A stretch of 64,000 bases of DNA, from positions 2,046,001-2,110,000 of the forward strand of contig CBDCGU010000003.1 of assembly GCA_965216945.1 (NCBI GenBank), read 5' to 3'. Shown piece by piece: positions 34,631 through 43,048 of this stretch (position 1 is its first letter; each line of letters begins with the position of its first letter). Made by a program: the position numbers and the translations under genes. The DNA comes from DATHZQ01 sp965216945 (GTDB lineage Bacteria > Actinomycetota > Acidimicrobiia > Spongiisociales > UBA5794). A model generated the notes under the pieces. It saw nothing but the letters and a program-made list of their open reading frames with translations. It had not been told where the DNA came from and did not search any database.

Positions 34631-35836
34631 CACGGAGTAGATCAGCAGGCCCGCCATGCCGCCCACGACCGTTCCGTTGATCCGGATGAACTGGAGGTCG
34701 CGCCCGATCAGTTCCTCGAGTTTCTCGCTCGTCTCGGTGGCGTCCCAGCGCTCGACCGTGGACGTGACGAGGTCGCTGATCTCGTCCTCGAAACGGTCCA
34801 CGAGCTCGCCGACGATGTTCTCGAACCAGGTGTTGACCCGCCGCTGGAGCTCGGGGTCGGCTCGCAGCGATTCACCGAGACCTGCGATCGACTCCTCGAT
34901 GCGGGTGCGAAGAGCGCTCTCGGGGTCGTCGGCTTGGGTGAGCACAGCCCGCTTCGTGTCCTCCCACAGCCCGTCCAGATAGCGCTGGACGGCCGGGTTC
35001 TGCAGCAAGTCCTCCTTCAGCTCCTCACCACGTGCGATCAGCTCTGGATCCTCCCGCAGCCTTCTTGCGAAGTCGGCGGCGAAGAGGTCGACACGCTTGC
35101 GAAACGGGTGATCTCGGTGCGTTGCCACGTCGTTGATGAACCGGCGGGCGACTTCGGTCGCCTTCTCCAGCACCACCTCGTCCAGCGATCGCGGCACCCA
35201 CCACGGAGAACTCGACACCACGGCATCGAGCAGTGCCCGCCGGTTGTCGTCGAGCGCCTTGGCGACGGCGGGCAGGAAGGCATCGACGAGCTCCTGGTGG
35301 CGTCCCTCGGCCGTCGCCGCCGTCAGCGCCCGAGATGCCATGGGGGCGAAGTGAATGCTGCGGATCCGCTCGAGCACCACTTCACGCACCGCAGGGCTCA
35401 GCTGCTCGTCGTCGAGCGAGGCAACGATCGCAGCCAAGCCATCCGTCACTTGATGGCCGACCTGTCGCACGTGGGCCGGATCCTCCAGCCACTCACCCAT
35501 CCGCCGGCCGAGATTGGCGGCACGCACACGCTCGACCACGTTCTCCTTGGTCAGGAAGCTCGTTTGGACGAACCGTCCGAGCGCCATGCCGATCTGGTCC
35601 TTGCGGTTGGGAATGATCGCCGTGTGCGGGATGGGGATGCCCATGGGGTGGCGGAACAGGGCCGTCACGGCAAACCAGTCCGCCAGGGCACCGATCATGG
35701 CCGCCTCGGCGGTCACCCGGATCCACACCACCCACTGCACCTCCCGTTCGATGAGCGAGGCGATGACGAAGATCGCAGTCATCAGGATCAGCAGTCCGGT
35801 GGCGAGTCGCCTCATGTCGCGGCCACCCATGGCCAT
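34613..35836 (-). CDS. DUF445 family membrane protein
   Basis: A 407-residue protein of the DUF445 family (YjiN-like). Two N-terminal helices (LLILMTAIFVIASLI and the segment around AMIGALADWFAVTALFRHP) precede the family motif HPMGIPIPHTAIIPNRKDQIG. A long alpha-helical, partly amphipathic region follows, and a final helix (GTVVGGMAGLLIYSVSRLW) ends the protein. The function of the family is not established; membrane or envelope association is all that can be said. ATG 35836 is used; an internal ATG seven codons later is also possible. Confidence 0.85.
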   Translation of the reverse strand: MAMGGRDMRRLATGLLILMTAIFVIASLIEREVQWVVWIRVTAEAAMIGALADWFAVTALFRHPMGIPIPHTAIIPNRKDQIGMALGRFVQTSFLTKENVVERVRAANLGRRMGEWLEDPAHVRQVGHQVTDGLAAIVASLDDEQLSPAVREVVLERIRSIHFAPMASRALTAATAEGRHQELVDAFLPAVAKALDDNRRALLDAVVSSSPWWVPRSLDEVVLEKATEVARRFINDVATHRDHPFRKRVDLFAADFARRLREDPELIARGEELKEDLLQNPAVQRYLDGLWEDTKRAVLTQADDPESALRTRIEESIAGLGESLRADPELQRRVNTWFENIVGELVDRFEDEISDLVTSTVERWDATETSEKLEELIGRDLQFIRINGTVVGGMAGLLIYSVSRLWA

Positions 35837-35933
35837 TGGTCAACCTCTCATCCGGGTCACCAGATGATCCCACGCTGCGGGGAGCGAACCGCCAGGGAGC
35901 CGGCTCGTGGGGCGGACTCGCTACGCTCTGCGC

Positions 35934-36614
35934 ATGCCAGCCCTCGCAGACGCAGAGCAGAAGGCGTGGTCCGAGGTTGCCGCCGCCACGGGAGCGACCT
36001 TCGCCGGCACAACGCTCGTGCGGGGCTCGGGGGCCAGACAGGTGGCGGAAGCCCTCGTCGCGCTCGGGGGCAGCACCGTCGTGGCCGAGGAAGCCGTCAT
36101 CGACCCGGACCGAGCCGACCCGCCCGAAGACTCCGTCGATACCGTCGTGCTTCTGCATGCGTGGGCGTCGAGCGACCAGGTCGATGCCGTGGCACGAGCC
36201 GCGACCGACTGGCTCCGGCCCGGCGGTTGGCTGCTGATGGCCGAGCTGGACACGAGTCGACTGTTCGGGGCCTCGCCACGCCTCTACCCGTCGGCCGCTC
36301 TGTACCAGATGTTCCCAGAGGTCGCATCGCGTTTGCGACGACGCTGCGCCGACGGGATCTTCCTGTCCAAGGCGGCGATCAGAGCCGGATTGGATCACAA
36401 GGTCGGCGCATGGGTCGACCGGCCGCTTGCCGGCTACGACTCACCCTCGGAGCTGGTCGCGGCGATCGAGTTCGGCGCCTGGCGCGGTCTCGAGCATCTC
36501 GACGCCGACGACTACGCATCGCTGCTCACCGCCGTCGGTGACGTGGCCCGGGACGAGTGGCCGATGATCGAACTCGAGCCGTGGCTCGTCGTCGGTGGCG
36601 CCTCGCGCGTGTGA
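35934..36614 (+). CDS. Methyltransferase-like protein, degenerate SAM site
   Basis: A 226-residue protein with the second half of a class I methyltransferase fold (VDTVVLLHAWASSDQVDAVA, then WLRPGGWLLMAELD), but without a recognisable GxGxG SAM-binding loop in the first half. It may bind SAM in an altered way or have lost activity. ATG 35934 has TACGCT 6 nt upstream and no Shine-Dalgarno. It lies between convergent or divergent genes without an operon partner. The function is unknown. Confidence 0.6.
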   Translation: MPALADAEQKAWSEVAAATGATFAGTTLVRGSGARQVAEALVALGGSTVVAEEAVIDPDRADPPEDSVDTVVLLHAWASSDQVDAVARAATDWLRPGGWLLMAELDTSRLFGASPRLYPSAALYQMFPEVASRLRRRCADGIFLSKAAIRAGLDHKVGAWVDRPLAGYDSPSELVAAIEFGAWRGLEHLDADDYASLLTAVGDVARDEWPMIELEPWLVVGGASRV

Positions 36615-36644
36615 CCGGCGGCCCGGCATCCGGCCGGCGTCCGG

Positions 36645-36899
36645 TCAGGCGAAATGAGCCTCGAGGATGCGCTTGGCGTCATCTGCGATCGTGTCCCAGC
36701 TCGAGTCCGGGTGCTTGGAGAGCGTCACGAAATCGGCCGTCATGAACACGCTGGTCACACCTTCGAGCTGCAGGAGCTTCGCCGCCATCGGGTCGTCCAC
36801 CGTGCGGCCTGCAACGAACGTCTTGGGTCCCCCGACGTCGGTGCCGACCGTGAACTTGAGCGCGTTGGGGTTTGGGGTTGGGTCGATGATGACGGGCAT
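36645..36899 (-). CDS. Stand-alone Nfu/NifU N-terminal domain protein
   Basis: An 84-residue protein matching only the N-terminal (Nfu_N) domain of Fe-S scaffold Nfu: PTPNPNALKFTVG at the start, then LLQLEGVTSVFMTADFVTLSK and the short C-terminal helix. The cysteine-bearing C-terminal CxxC domain of Nfu is absent, so it cannot itself hold a cluster in the usual way. It could be a partner or modulator of Fe-S delivery. ATG 36899 has GAGGA just upstream. It is divergent from hyuA. Confidence 0.82.
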   Translation of the reverse strand: MPVIIDPTPNPNALKFTVGTDVGGPKTFVAGRTVDDPMAAKLLQLEGVTSVFMTADFVTLSKHPDSSWDTIADDAKRILEAHFA

Positions 36900-36950
36900 G
36901 AGGTCCTCGGTTGGCGTCGTGGCGGAGCGTAGCCACTTCGGTCTGGCCGC

Positions 36951-38894
36951 ATGAGCGCCACCCTCGGTGTCGATGTCGGCGGGACGTTCTCGGACTTCGT
37001 CCGCTGGGACGGCGCCGAGCTCGAGACCGGAAAGGTCCCTTCGACCCCGGCCGACCAGAGTGTCGGGGTGATGGCGGGCGCCACCGAGATGGCACCAGTC
37101 GAGCATTTCCTGCACGGCACGACCGTGGCGACGAATGCCCTGCTCGAGCGGCGCGGTGCGCTCACAGCCCTCGTGACCACGGCCGGGTTCACCGACATCA
37201 TCGAGATCGGTCGCCAGGACCGCCCATCGCTCTACGACTCCTTTGCCGACCGTGCGGCGCCCCTCGTGCCGTCGCGGCTCCGTATCGGTGCCCCGGAGAT
37301 CGTCACCGACTGGGAGCCCGATGCCCGATTGCGGGAAGCGGGCGCCGTGGCCGTGGCCTTGCTCTACGGGTTCGAGCGGGCCGACGCCGAGGAACGCGTG
37401 GCGGCTCGAGTCGCCGGGCTCGTAGAGCCCCACGTCCCGGTTGTGCTCTCCAGCGATGTCGTGCCCGAGTTCCGTGAGTATGAGCGGACCATGACCACGG
37501 TCCTGAACGCCTACCTGGCGCCGGAGACCGGCAGGTATCTCGCTCGACTCGTGGATCGCTGCCGTGGAGCCGGCCTCCCCGACGAGATCCTGGTGATGCG
37601 TTCGTCAGGGGGGTTGATACCGATCGGTAGGGCAGTCGAGTTGCCCGCATCCATCCTGCTGTCCGGCCCGGCCGGAGGTGTCATGGCTGCTGCCGCCCTC
37701 GGCGAGGCGACCGGGAGGAGTGCGCTCATCTCGTTCGACATGGGCGGCACGTCGACCGACGTCTGCCGCATCGAAGACGGCCGCCCCGAGGTGTCGTATG
37801 AACGCAGCGTCGCCGGCTACCCGTGCCGCCTGCCGTCCGTCGCCATCCACACCGTGGGGGCCGGGGGCGGCAGCATCGCCTGGGCAGACGCCGGCGGGGC
37901 GTTACGAGTTGGTCCGCTGAGCGCCGGAGCCGAGCCCGGTCCCGCGGCATACGGCAGGGGCGGGACGGCGCCCACCGTCACGGATGCCAACGTGGTTCTT
38001 GGCCGGCTCCCCGATGATGCGGTCCTGGCCGGAGGTCTGGCGATCCATGGTGATCTGGCTGCCGGCGTTGTCGGCCGTCTTGGCGGCGAGCTCGGTCTCG
38101 ACACGACGGCAACCGCGCTCGGGGTTGCTGCGGTGGTCGAAGAGGTCATGGCGGGAGCCGTGCGCAAAGTGTCGCTCGAGGAGGGTGCCGACCCGCGGCG
38201 CGCCGCACTGGTGGCCTTTGGCGGGGCCGGCGGTCTGCACGCCACGTCGCTGGCGAGACGCCTCGACATGTCCGGGGTGCTCGTTCCGCTCCATGCCGGG
38301 GTGTTCTCCGCCCTCGGATTGCTCGTGAGCCCGCCGCGCGTGGATGTCGCACAGAGCCGCCTCCTCACACACGCCGGCGCAACGCACCTGGAGGCCGGAT
38401 TCCGGGAGATCGCGGCCGCCGTACGCGACCGCCTCCGCGACGACGTCGGTGTGGAGGCGAGGGAAGTGGAGCTGCTCGCCGACGTTCGCTATGTCGGTCA
38501 GTCGCACGAGGTGACCGTGCCCTATGCGCTCGGTTCCGGCTGGGACCGGCTTTCCACGGACTTCCATGCCGAGCACCGGCTGCGGAACGGATTCGCCCGT
38601 CCGGACGATCCAATCGAGCTCGTGACGTTGCGGGGCGTTGCGATCGGGTCCGCCGCCCTGCGCTTCGAGGACGTTCCGCTGCCCGCACCGCAAGGGCCCC
38701 GGCAGATCGGGAACCGTCCCGTTTCCACGGGAGGCGGCGTCATCGACGCAGCGGTGATCAGCCGGCCGGCGCTGGCACCCGGCGATGAGGTCGTGGGGCC
38801 GGCCATCATCGAAGAAGCGGAAGCCACCACCTTTCTCTCCGCCGGTGAGCGCGCCGTCGTCCACGACTCAGGAGCCTTGGAGATCGAATGGTGA
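36951..38894 (+). CDS. hyuA: Hydantoinase/oxoprolinase subunit A
   Basis: A 647-residue ATP-dependent subunit of the hydantoinase A / 5-oxoprolinase / acetone carboxylase superfamily. Actin-like phosphate motifs are GVDVGGTFSDFVRWD at the N-terminus and FDMGGTSTDVCRIEDG near residue 263. HGTTVATNALLERRGA and HTVGAGGGSIAW are also typical. It pairs with hyuB, overlapping it by 7 bp, and the complex probably opens a cyclic amide (hydantoin or oxoproline-like). The exact substrate is not determinable. A TAGCCA sequence lies upstream, but the spacing is long for a leaderless start. Confidence 0.9.
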   Translation: MSATLGVDVGGTFSDFVRWDGAELETGKVPSTPADQSVGVMAGATEMAPVEHFLHGTTVATNALLERRGALTALVTTAGFTDIIEIGRQDRPSLYDSFADRAAPLVPSRLRIGAPEIVTDWEPDARLREAGAVAVALLYGFERADAEERVAARVAGLVEPHVPVVLSSDVVPEFREYERTMTTVLNAYLAPETGRYLARLVDRCRGAGLPDEILVMRSSGGLIPIGRAVELPASILLSGPAGGVMAAAALGEATGRSALISFDMGGTSTDVCRIEDGRPEVSYERSVAGYPCRLPSVAIHTVGAGGGSIAWADAGGALRVGPLSAGAEPGPAAYGRGGTAPTVTDANVVLGRLPDDAVLAGGLAIHGDLAAGVVGRLGGELGLDTTATALGVAAVVEEVMAGAVRKVSLEEGADPRRAALVAFGGAGGLHATSLARRLDMSGVLVPLHAGVFSALGLLVSPPRVDVAQSRLLTHAGATHLEAGFREIAAAVRDRLRDDVGVEAREVELLADVRYVGQSHEVTVPYALGSGWDRLSTDFHAEHRLRNGFARPDDPIELVTLRGVAIGSAALRFEDVPLPAPQGPRQIGNRPVSTGGGVIDAAVISRPALAPGDEVVGPAIIEEAEATTFLSAGERAVVHDSGALEIEW

Positions 38895-40435
38895 GCGTCG
38901 ACCCCATCACGCTGGAGCTCGCTCGCAACCAGCTTGCGTCGGTTGCCGACGAGATGGGCGTCGTCCTCCGCAGAACGGCCTACTCGCCGAACATCAAGGA
39001 ACGTGCCGACTGCTCGGCCGCGGTGTTCGTGCCGAGCGGAGAGATGCTGGCTCAGGCCGAGCACATCCCGGTACATCTCGGCTCGATGCCGGCTTCGGTG
39101 GCTGCGGTGCTCGACACGTTCGGGCGGGATCTACGACCCAACATGCAGTACGCCGTCAACGACCCGTATCACGGTGGGACGCATCTCAACGATCTCACGC
39201 TGGTCCGTCCCGTGCACGTTGCGGGCGATCTCGTTGGTTGGGTGGCCAACCGCGCCCACCATGCCGATGTGGGCGGTGAAGCACCCGGTTCGATGCCCGC
39301 ACACGCCACCACCGTGGGGCAGGAGGGTCACCGGGTCGCACCCACCGCGGCGGTCCGGGACGGGAACTGGCTGCCCGAGTTCGTCGAGCCGTTTCTCGCT
39401 GCGACTCGCACACCCGCCGAGCGACTGGGGGACCTGTCGGCGCAGCTGGGGGCCAACGAAGCCGGTGCCCTTCGGTTTGCCGAACTGGCCGGAAGGGAAG
39501 GTACCGAGCGGTTCGCCGGCGTGACCTCGGCGTTGCTGGACTACGGCGAGCGTCGCATGCGGGCAGCCGTGGGGGCATTGCCGGACGGGGACTACGAGTT
39601 CACCGACGTGATGGAGTGGAAAGGCGAGCTGCTTCCGATCAGCGTCGTCGTGGTGATCGATGGCGGTTCGCTCCGTGCCGACTTCGGCGGAACGGCGAGC
39701 CAGGTGGCGGGCAACATCAACGCGGTCGAGGCCGTGACCCGATCGTGTCTCTACTACGCCGTCCGGGTCGCCACCGACCCCACCATCCCCACCAACGGCG
39801 GCTGCTACCGGCCCATTGCGCTCAGGGCACCGGCAGGGTCTCTGGTCAACGCCACACCGCCCGTGGCGGTTGCGGCCGGCAACGTCGAGACGAGCCAGCG
39901 GATCGCCGACGTCGTGCTCGGGGCTCTGGCCGCTGCTGCACCGGAGCGCGTGCCCGCCGCCGGGCAGGGAACGATGAACAACGTCCTCATCGGCAACGAC
40001 GACTTCGCCTACTACGAGACGATCGCAGGTGGCCAGGGCGGACGTCCCGGCCGCACCGGGCAGTCCGGCATCCACACGGGCATGACGAATACGAAGAACA
40101 CGCCGATCGAGTCTCTCGAGTCCCACTACCCGTTTCGGGTCGTGGCGTACCGGCTGCGGCAGGGAAGTGGGGGTGCCGGCCGGTTTCCCGGAGGTGACGG
40201 CATCGAGCGTGAGATCGAGTTCGAGACCCCGGCCACGGTCTCTCTCATGGGGGAGCGGCGCGTCGTGCCGCCGTGGGGTCTGGACGGCGGTGAGCCGGGT
40301 GCCTGCGGAGAGGACTGGTTGATACGAGCCGGCGGCTCGACGGAACGGCTACCGGGCAAGGCGACGTTCGAGGTGGAGCCGGGCGACCGCCTCCGCGTCC
40401 TGACGCCCGGAGGGGGTGGCTGGGGGAAAGGGTGA
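38888..40435 (+). CDS. hyuB: Hydantoinase/oxoprolinase subunit B
   Basis: A 515-residue HyuB-family subunit. It begins DPITLELARNQLASVADEMGVVLRRTAYSPNIKERADCSA (cited in part), and shows NDPYHGGTHLNDLT and NRAHHADVGGEAPGS, which carry the metal-binding His/Asp residues, and the TNTKNTPIES loop. GRFPGGDGIEREIEFE and LTPGGGGWG end the protein, as in the family. ATG 38888 lies inside the hyuA end. It acts with HyuA. The MFS gene 189 bp downstream could import or export the substrate. The gap 40436-40624 contains small GC hairpins only. Confidence 0.92.
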   Translation: MVSVDPITLELARNQLASVADEMGVVLRRTAYSPNIKERADCSAAVFVPSGEMLAQAEHIPVHLGSMPASVAAVLDTFGRDLRPNMQYAVNDPYHGGTHLNDLTLVRPVHVAGDLVGWVANRAHHADVGGEAPGSMPAHATTVGQEGHRVAPTAAVRDGNWLPEFVEPFLAATRTPAERLGDLSAQLGANEAGALRFAELAGREGTERFAGVTSALLDYGERRMRAAVGALPDGDYEFTDVMEWKGELLPISVVVVIDGGSLRADFGGTASQVAGNINAVEAVTRSCLYYAVRVATDPTIPTNGGCYRPIALRAPAGSLVNATPPVAVAAGNVETSQRIADVVLGALAAAAPERVPAAGQGTMNNVLIGNDDFAYYETIAGGQGGRPGRTGQSGIHTGMTNTKNTPIESLESHYPFRVVAYRLRQGSGGAGRFPGGDGIEREIEFETPATVSLMGERRVVPPWGLDGGEPGACGEDWLIRAGGSTERLPGKATFEVEPGDRLRVLTPGGGGWGKG

Positions 40436-40624
40436 GCGGGCCCCAGCGGGGTGAGTCCAGCGGTGTGAGGCGGCCGTGGCCTCGCATCTCGGCGCCGGTC
40501 GGCTGAGAGCCGTGCCCGCCGCCCCGGCAGCGGTGACGATGGGCCCGGGCGCACGGTCCCCGGCGCCGATCGGATTGCTCGCTTGCGGCATCTCGGGTCT
40601 TCAACCCGGGTCTAGCCTCCTGCA

Positions 40625-41857
40625 GTGACTTCCGCACCGAGTGTCCACGCAAAGCGGCTGCTCCCGCTGATCCTCGCCATCAGCGGTGCAGGCGTGTTGA
40701 CCTTCTCGCTCATCAGCCCGGCGCTCCCTGACCTCGCCGCCGAGCTGGGGGTCTCCCGAGGTGTGATCGGGATGGTGCAGGGTGCGGTGGCGATCCCCGG
40801 GATCTTCATCGCCATCTTCGTGGGGTACCTCGCCGATCTGCGCGGCCGCCGCTTCGTTGCCATCTTCAGCCTCTTGATATTCGGCATTGGAGGCACCCTG
40901 GGGTTCTTCACCCGGTCGTTCTGGCCGCTCGTCGTCGTCCGGGCCATCCAGGGCATCGGCACGTCGGGGATCCTCAGCCTCGGTGTCATCGTGATCGGCG
41001 ATCTGTGGCCTCCCGGACCGGAGCGGCGCCGCATGCTCGGGATCAACAGCGCTGCCATCACGGTGACCGGGTTGTTCGCTCCTGCGCTCGGGGGAGCTCT
41101 GGCTGCCGGAGGTGTGTTTCGACCGTTCCTCGTGTACCTCTTGGCGTTCCCCCTGGCAATGTGGGCCCGGCTACTGCCCGGGCGTCCGGACGGTCCGCCG
41201 CCGCCGCGACCGCTCCGGCACGTCCGCAGCATGTTTGCCGGGTTGCGATCGTCGGGCCGGCTCGCCGACTACGTGGGCCTGCTGCCCTTCTCGTTCGTCA
41301 TCATGGTCGTGTTCATCGGGTTCGCCTTCACGACCACGCCGCTCTATCTCGAGCAGGTGTTCGATGTCGACTCGACGCGGCGCGGGCTGATGATCTCACT
41401 TGCCTCGATCGGGGCGAGCTCGGGCTCATTGCTGTCGCTGCGGGCCACCAACCGATTCGGCACCGCCCCGGTGATGACTGGAGCATTCGGGTTGGTCAGC
41501 ACCGGGTTTCTCGCCTTCGCCGTCGCACCGTCCTTGTTGATCGTCGGCCCGGCACTGGCGGCGATCGGCCTCGCCATCGGCCTCGTCTTCCCGATCCTGC
41601 AGAACTTCGTGACTTCGTCGGTTCCCGACCGGGAGCGTGGTGCGGCTGTCGGCACGTGGATCTCGTCCATCCGGATGGGCCAGGCCGTCGGGCCGGTCAT
41701 TGCGACGTCGACGGTTGCCGCGATGGGTGATCGCCAGGCCTATGCGGTCGCTGCGGGCCTGGTCCTCATCCTCACCGTGGGGTGGCGCCCGCTGCGCAAT
41801 CTCGCTCAATCGAGAGCACGGGAGCGAGTGTTCGTCGACCCCCGCCTGCGGCCTTGA
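40625..41857 (+). CDS. MFS transporter
   Basis: A 410-residue major facilitator with about 12 hydrophobic segments. The A-motif-like loop between helices 2 and 3 is GYLADLRGRRFVAIFSLL, and helix 4 starts VVRAIQGIGTSG, typical of drug/proton antiporters (DHA family). The start is GTG 40625, six bases after TAGCCT (40613-40618), with no Shine-Dalgarno. Its position after hyuAB may mean a functional link, but it has its own promoter. The substrate is unknown. Confidence 0.88.
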   Translation: MTSAPSVHAKRLLPLILAISGAGVLTFSLISPALPDLAAELGVSRGVIGMVQGAVAIPGIFIAIFVGYLADLRGRRFVAIFSLLIFGIGGTLGFFTRSFWPLVVVRAIQGIGTSGILSLGVIVIGDLWPPGPERRRMLGINSAAITVTGLFAPALGGALAAGGVFRPFLVYLLAFPLAMWARLLPGRPDGPPPPRPLRHVRSMFAGLRSSGRLADYVGLLPFSFVIMVVFIGFAFTTTPLYLEQVFDVDSTRRGLMISLASIGASSGSLLSLRATNRFGTAPVMTGAFGLVSTGFLAFAVAPSLLIVGPALAAIGLAIGLVFPILQNFVTSSVPDRERGAAVGTWISSIRMGQAVGPVIATSTVAAMGDRQAYAVAAGLVLILTVGWRPLRNLAQSRARERVFVDPRLRP

Positions 41858-41870
41858 GGAGCCACGGTGG

Positions 41871-41937
41871 TTGAAACCGCCCCCGCCAGGTGGCTACCTT
41901 CCACTATGCGACGGCAACTGTCGTCGCATGAAGGAGG
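41871..41937 (+). promoter_or_regulatory. aapJ promoter, 5' UTR hairpin and ribosome-binding site
   Basis: TTGAAA (41871-41876) and TACCTT (41895-41900) are 18 bp apart. The predicted transcript would begin near 41907, at the base of a hairpin 41906-41929 (arms ATGCGACG/CGTCGCAT, 8-nt loop). AGGAGG follows at 41932-41937, nine bases before the aapJ ATG. The 5' hairpin could stabilise the message or control access to the ribosome-binding site. Confidence 0.6.
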
Positions 41938-41946
41938 TAATACTCT

Positions 41947-42969
41947 ATGAAGCGATTGTTCGTAGTGATCGCAGCGCTTGCGCTCATTGTGGCCGCCTGC
42001 GGTGGCGACGAGGGCGACAGTGGCGGCTTGCTCGACACAGTCAAGGATCGCGGCAACATCATCTGCGGTGTCAACGAGACGCTGCCCGGTTTCGGCGTCG
42101 TCGACGATGCCGGCAACTTCAGCGGCTTCGACATCGACTTCTGTCGAGTCGTCGCAGCCGGCGTTCTCGGCGATGCCGACGCTGTCGAGTACGTTCCGCT
42201 GACCGCCGAGGCACGCTTCACCGCACTCCAGTCCGGTGAGATCGACCTGTTGATTCGCAACACGACCTGGACCGCCACGCGTGACGGTCAGGAGGGCGCC
42301 AACTTCCTGTTCACCACGTTCTACGACGGCCAGGGCATCATGGTCCCGGCAGCGACGGGGTTCACCACCCTCGACGACCTGTCCGGCGCCAACATCTGCG
42401 TGCTCTCCGGCACGACGACGGAGTTGAACCTGACCGCCGTGTTCAACGCACGGGGCATTCCGTTCAACCCGGTCGTGTTCGCCGACAACACGCAGCTGCG
42501 TCCGGCGTACGAGGAAGGTCAGTGCGAAGGTTGGACGTCGGATGCGAGCCAGCTCGCGGCCTTCAAGGCGACGATCGAGAGCGAAGGCGGCGATGAGCAG
42601 TTCATCATGGCCGACATCATCTCGAAGGAGCCACTCGGTCCTGTGGTCGCCGATGGCGATACGGCATGGGCCCAGGCCGTCGAGTGGTCGGTCATGGCGA
42701 CGGTGCAGGCGTGGGAGTTCGGTCTGGACTCCGGCAGCATCGCCGGCTACTCGGGCGACGATCCCAACATCCTCAACTTCGTCGGAGACGGCGACTTCAA
42801 CCCGTCCCTCGGCCTCCCCAGCGACTTCGCCGTGCAGGTGGTGTCGCAGGTGGGCAACTACGAGGAGATCTACAACCAGCACATCATCCCCATCGGCCTG
42901 CAACTCGCTGGCAGCCCCAACGACCTGTGGAGCAATGGTGGATTGATGTACGTGCCGCCGTACCGGTGA
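41947..42969 (+). CDS. aapJ: Amino-acid ABC transporter substrate-binding lipoprotein
   Basis: A 340-residue periplasmic-type binding protein of the general L-amino-acid (AapJ) family. The signal peptide ends in a lipobox (LIVAACGG) for lipid anchoring. The mature start LLDTVKDRGNIICGVNETLPGFGVVDDAGN (cited in part) and DFCRVVAAGVLGD are typical. Two cysteines (NICVLSG and EGQCEGWTSD) may form the family disulfide. It is the first gene of aapJQMP and has the strongest Shine-Dalgarno in the window. A hairpin separates it from the permeases, so its message is probably more abundant. Confidence 0.95.
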   Translation: MKRLFVVIAALALIVAACGGDEGDSGGLLDTVKDRGNIICGVNETLPGFGVVDDAGNFSGFDIDFCRVVAAGVLGDADAVEYVPLTAEARFTALQSGEIDLLIRNTTWTATRDGQEGANFLFTTFYDGQGIMVPAATGFTTLDDLSGANICVLSGTTTELNLTAVFNARGIPFNPVVFADNTQLRPAYEEGQCEGWTSDASQLAAFKATIESEGGDEQFIMADIISKEPLGPVVADGDTAWAQAVEWSVMATVQAWEFGLDSGSIAGYSGDDPNILNFVGDGDFNPSLGLPSDFAVQVVSQVGNYEEIYNQHIIPIGLQLAGSPNDLWSNGGLMYVPPYR

Positions 42970-42993
42970 GACGACGTTGATCTGATGCGGATG

Positions 42994-43025
42994 ACGGGCG
43001 ACCGGCGTTGACGCCGGTCGCCCGT
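42994..43025 (+). terminator. Intercistronic hairpin between aapJ and aapQ
   Basis: A perfect 14-bp stem (ACGGGCGACCGGCG with its complement) closes on loop TTGA. It lies 24 bp after the aapJ stop and 23 bp before the aapQ start. Such hairpins after binding-protein genes usually protect the 3' end or partly terminate, giving excess binding protein over permease. Confidence 0.75.
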
Positions 43026-43048
43026 TCCCATCCTGAGCGAGGAGACCC

